This document shows, piece by piece, positions 62,536-64,000 of a stretch of 64,000 nt of DNA. Source of the DNA: an uncultured Clostridia bacterium (GTDB lineage Bacteria > Bacillota > Clostridia > TANB77 > CAG-508); assembly GCA_934155265.1 (NCBI GenBank), contig CAKPGU010000001.1, forward strand, positions 1 to 64,000, read 5' to 3'. The position numbers and the translations under genes are program-made. A model generated the notes under the pieces. That model had not been told where the DNA came from, did no database searches, and was given only the letters and a program-made list of their open reading frames with translations. Numbering within the stretch: the first letter of the stretch is position 1; the number at the start of each line of letters is the position of its first letter.

Positions 62536-63918
62536 TTAAAAATCTATTTTTTCACTAATCCAATTTTCAAGTTCATCTATTTTTACTCTAACTTGTTCCA
62601 TTGTATCTCTATCTCTTATTGTTACTGTGTCATCTTCTAAAGTATCAAAATCTATTGTTACACAGAAAGGTGTTCCAATTTCGTCTTGTCTTCTATAACG
62701 TTTTCCAATTGAACCTGTTTCGTCATATTCACACATGAATTTCTTTGATAATTTAGAATATACTTCTTCTGCCTTTTCAGATAGTTTCTTTGATAATGGA
62801 AGTACTGCAACTTTGTATGGTGCTAATGCTGGATGTAAATGTAATACAGTTCTTGTATCTCCTTCTGCTATTTCTTCTTCATCATATGCGTTACATAAAA
62901 ATGCTAATGCAACTCTATCTGCTCCAAGTGATGGTTCTATACAATATGGTACATATCTTTCATTTGTTTCTGGGTCTAAATATGTGAAATCTTCTTTTGA
63001 AACATTCATATGATTTGTTAAATCATAATCAGTTCTATCTGCAATTCCCCATAATTCACCCCATCCAAATGGAAATGCATATTCTATATCTGTTGTTGCT
63101 TTACTGTAAAATACAAGTTCTTCTGGACTGTGATCTCTTAAACGAATATTTTCCTCATTCATTCCAAGTCCTAATAACCATTCTTTACAAAAATTCTTCC
63201 AATATTCATGCCATTCTAAATCTGTTCCCGGTTTGCAGAAAAATTCTAATTCCATTTGTTCAAATTCTCTTGTTCTAAATGTAAAGTTTCCTGGTGTTAT
63301 TTCATTTCTAAAAGCTTTTCCTACTTGTCCAATTCCCATTGGAAGTTTTTTTCTTGTTGTTCTCATTACATTTTTGAAATTTACAAATATTCCTTGTGCT
63401 GTTTCTGGTCTTAAATATATTTCTGCTTTTGCATCTTCTGTTACACCTTGAAATGTTTTAAACATTAAATTAAATTTACGTATTCCTGTAAAATTATGTT
63501 TTCCACAGCTTGGACAACATATATTATTATCATCCATAAATTTAATCATTTCTTCATCAGTCATTCCATCTGCGATCATATCTTTTCCATTATCATGAGC
63601 CCATTCTTCAATTAGTTTGTCTGCTCTATGTCTTGTTTTACATTCTTTACAATCTATAAGTGGATCTGAAAATCCTCCAACATGTCCTGATGCCACCCAA
63701 GTTTGTGGATTCATTAATATTGCTGCATCTAATCCTACATTATATTTGCTTTCTTGAATGAATTTTTTTCTCCATAATTTTTTTACATTATTTTTTAATT
63801 CTACTCCTAAAGGTCCATAATCCCATGTATTTGCTAATCCTCCATAAATTTCTGATCCAGGATAAATATATCCTCTTGCTTTGCATAAATTAACTATTGT
63901 TTCCATTGATTTTACCAT
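62536..63918 (-). CDS. glyQS: Glycyl-tRNA synthetase (eukaryal/archaeal-type homodimer)
   Basis: Class II synthetase of 460 aa. Motif 1 region GSEIYGGLANTWDYGPLG, a CKEC..CCPSCG zinc-type insertion, motif 2 GKAFRNEITPGNFTFRTREFEQMELEFF and motif 3 EPSLGADRVALAFL are seen, followed by the anticodon-binding domain. It is the single-chain alpha2 type common in Clostridia and Mollicutes relatives. ATG 63918 is well placed after AAGGAGG. The upstream leader is cut by the window edge, so a glycine T-box cannot be judged. Confidence 0.96.
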   Translation of the reverse strand: MVKSMETIVNLCKARGYIYPGSEIYGGLANTWDYGPLGVELKNNVKKLWRKKFIQESKYNVGLDAAILMNPQTWVASGHVGGFSDPLIDCKECKTRHRADKLIEEWAHDNGKDMIADGMTDEEMIKFMDDNNICCPSCGKHNFTGIRKFNLMFKTFQGVTEDAKAEIYLRPETAQGIFVNFKNVMRTTRKKLPMGIGQVGKAFRNEITPGNFTFRTREFEQMELEFFCKPGTDLEWHEYWKNFCKEWLLGLGMNEENIRLRDHSPEELVFYSKATTDIEYAFPFGWGELWGIADRTDYDLTNHMNVSKEDFTYLDPETNERYVPYCIEPSLGADRVALAFLCNAYDEEEIAEGDTRTVLHLHPALAPYKVAVLPLSKKLSEKAEEVYSKLSKKFMCEYDETGSIGKRYRRQDEIGTPFCVTIDFDTLEDDTVTIRDRDTMEQVRVKIDELENWISEKIDF

Positions 63919-63951
63919 TTTTATTTCCTCCTTATATCTTTTATTCTTGTC

Positions 63952-63985
63952 TGCTAGAAAATCAAAAAAACTTTCGCTTCTAGCA
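63952..63985 (-). other. Short stem-loop upstream of glyQS
   Basis: TGCTAGAA (63952-63959) pairs with TTCTAGCA (63978-63985). The loop is T-rich on the minus strand. It lies in the 5' leader of glyQS, but with the window ending at 64000 its nature (terminator, T-box part) is undecided. Confidence 0.35.
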
Positions 63986-64000
63986 ATAAATAACTATATT

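Noticed and set aside
1..64000. tRNA, rRNA or prophage genes
   Set aside because: No cloverleaf-like segment, rRNA sequence or phage structural gene was seen; the only recombinase is a housekeeping Xer protein next to spoIIM.

Overview
The window is strongly AT-rich chromosomal DNA from a Gram-positive, endospore-forming anaerobe of the class Clostridia, probably an uncultured gut lineage. The evidence is a SpoIIM homologue next to a XerD-type recombinase, a GerA-family germinant receptor subunit, a spore-type GH18 hydrolase, LexA, a bacterial-type FtsEX module with cell-wall hydrolases, and large BspA-like surface proteins. No rRNA or tRNA gene was seen. Almost everything is on the minus strand; only four plus-strand genes are supported (gerA-like 6212, P-loop kinase 10485, small ORF 54692, zinc-ribbon protein 55261).

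Layout. 1-25 kb is a housekeeping block: TetR regulator, phosphofructokinase, aspartokinase, transglutaminase-like protein with RF2 (prfB, programmed frameshift), gerA, argS, HD hydrolase, cysS, PBP1A, GH18 hydrolase, lexA, greA, then an ftsE-ftsX-M23-M23-ctpA-pgsA operon for division-site peptidoglycan cleavage and membrane lipid synthesis. 25.4-44.2 kb is an accessory surface-protein island. It holds five paralogous BspA/DUF285 repeat proteins, two near-identical AAA-ATPase/PD-(D/E)XK genes placed directly upstream of BspA genes, and a TasA-like fibre protein / SipW-type signal peptidase / DUF5305-like operon. 44.4-45.4 kb has an Alg13/Alg14-like glycosyltransferase pair. 45.5-64 kb returns to housekeeping: xerD, spoIIM, endoQ-like, HD-like, a femX-alr-DUF1189-ftsH operon, UPF0182, ftsY, and glyQS-unknown-glmM.

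The most interesting system is the surface island. Each of the five BspA genes has an (AC)n dinucleotide tract between its ATG and its signal sequence, with n = 7, 14, 12, 8 and 12. Only n divisible by 3 keeps the ATG in frame with the signal sequence, so two copies read as ON and three as OFF. This is the signature of slipped-strand phase variation. The signal sequences resemble that of the TasA-like protein beside the SipW-type peptidase, so that peptidase may process the whole family. A shared promoter (TTGCAT, 17 nt, TAAAAT) lies at four transcription-unit boundaries here, three of them directly behind a conserved stem-loop. Copies 4 and 5 share about 0.8 kb of nearly identical 5' sequence, and the repeat domains contain perfect internal duplications, so the island is recombining.

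Two families of short intergenic repeats are scattered through the window: one with a GGGACACCC core and TTACCA/TGGTAA ends, the other with a GGACCGGGTACA core and TGTAAA/TTTACA ends. A 176-bp foldback at 44244-44419 looks like an unassigned structured RNA.
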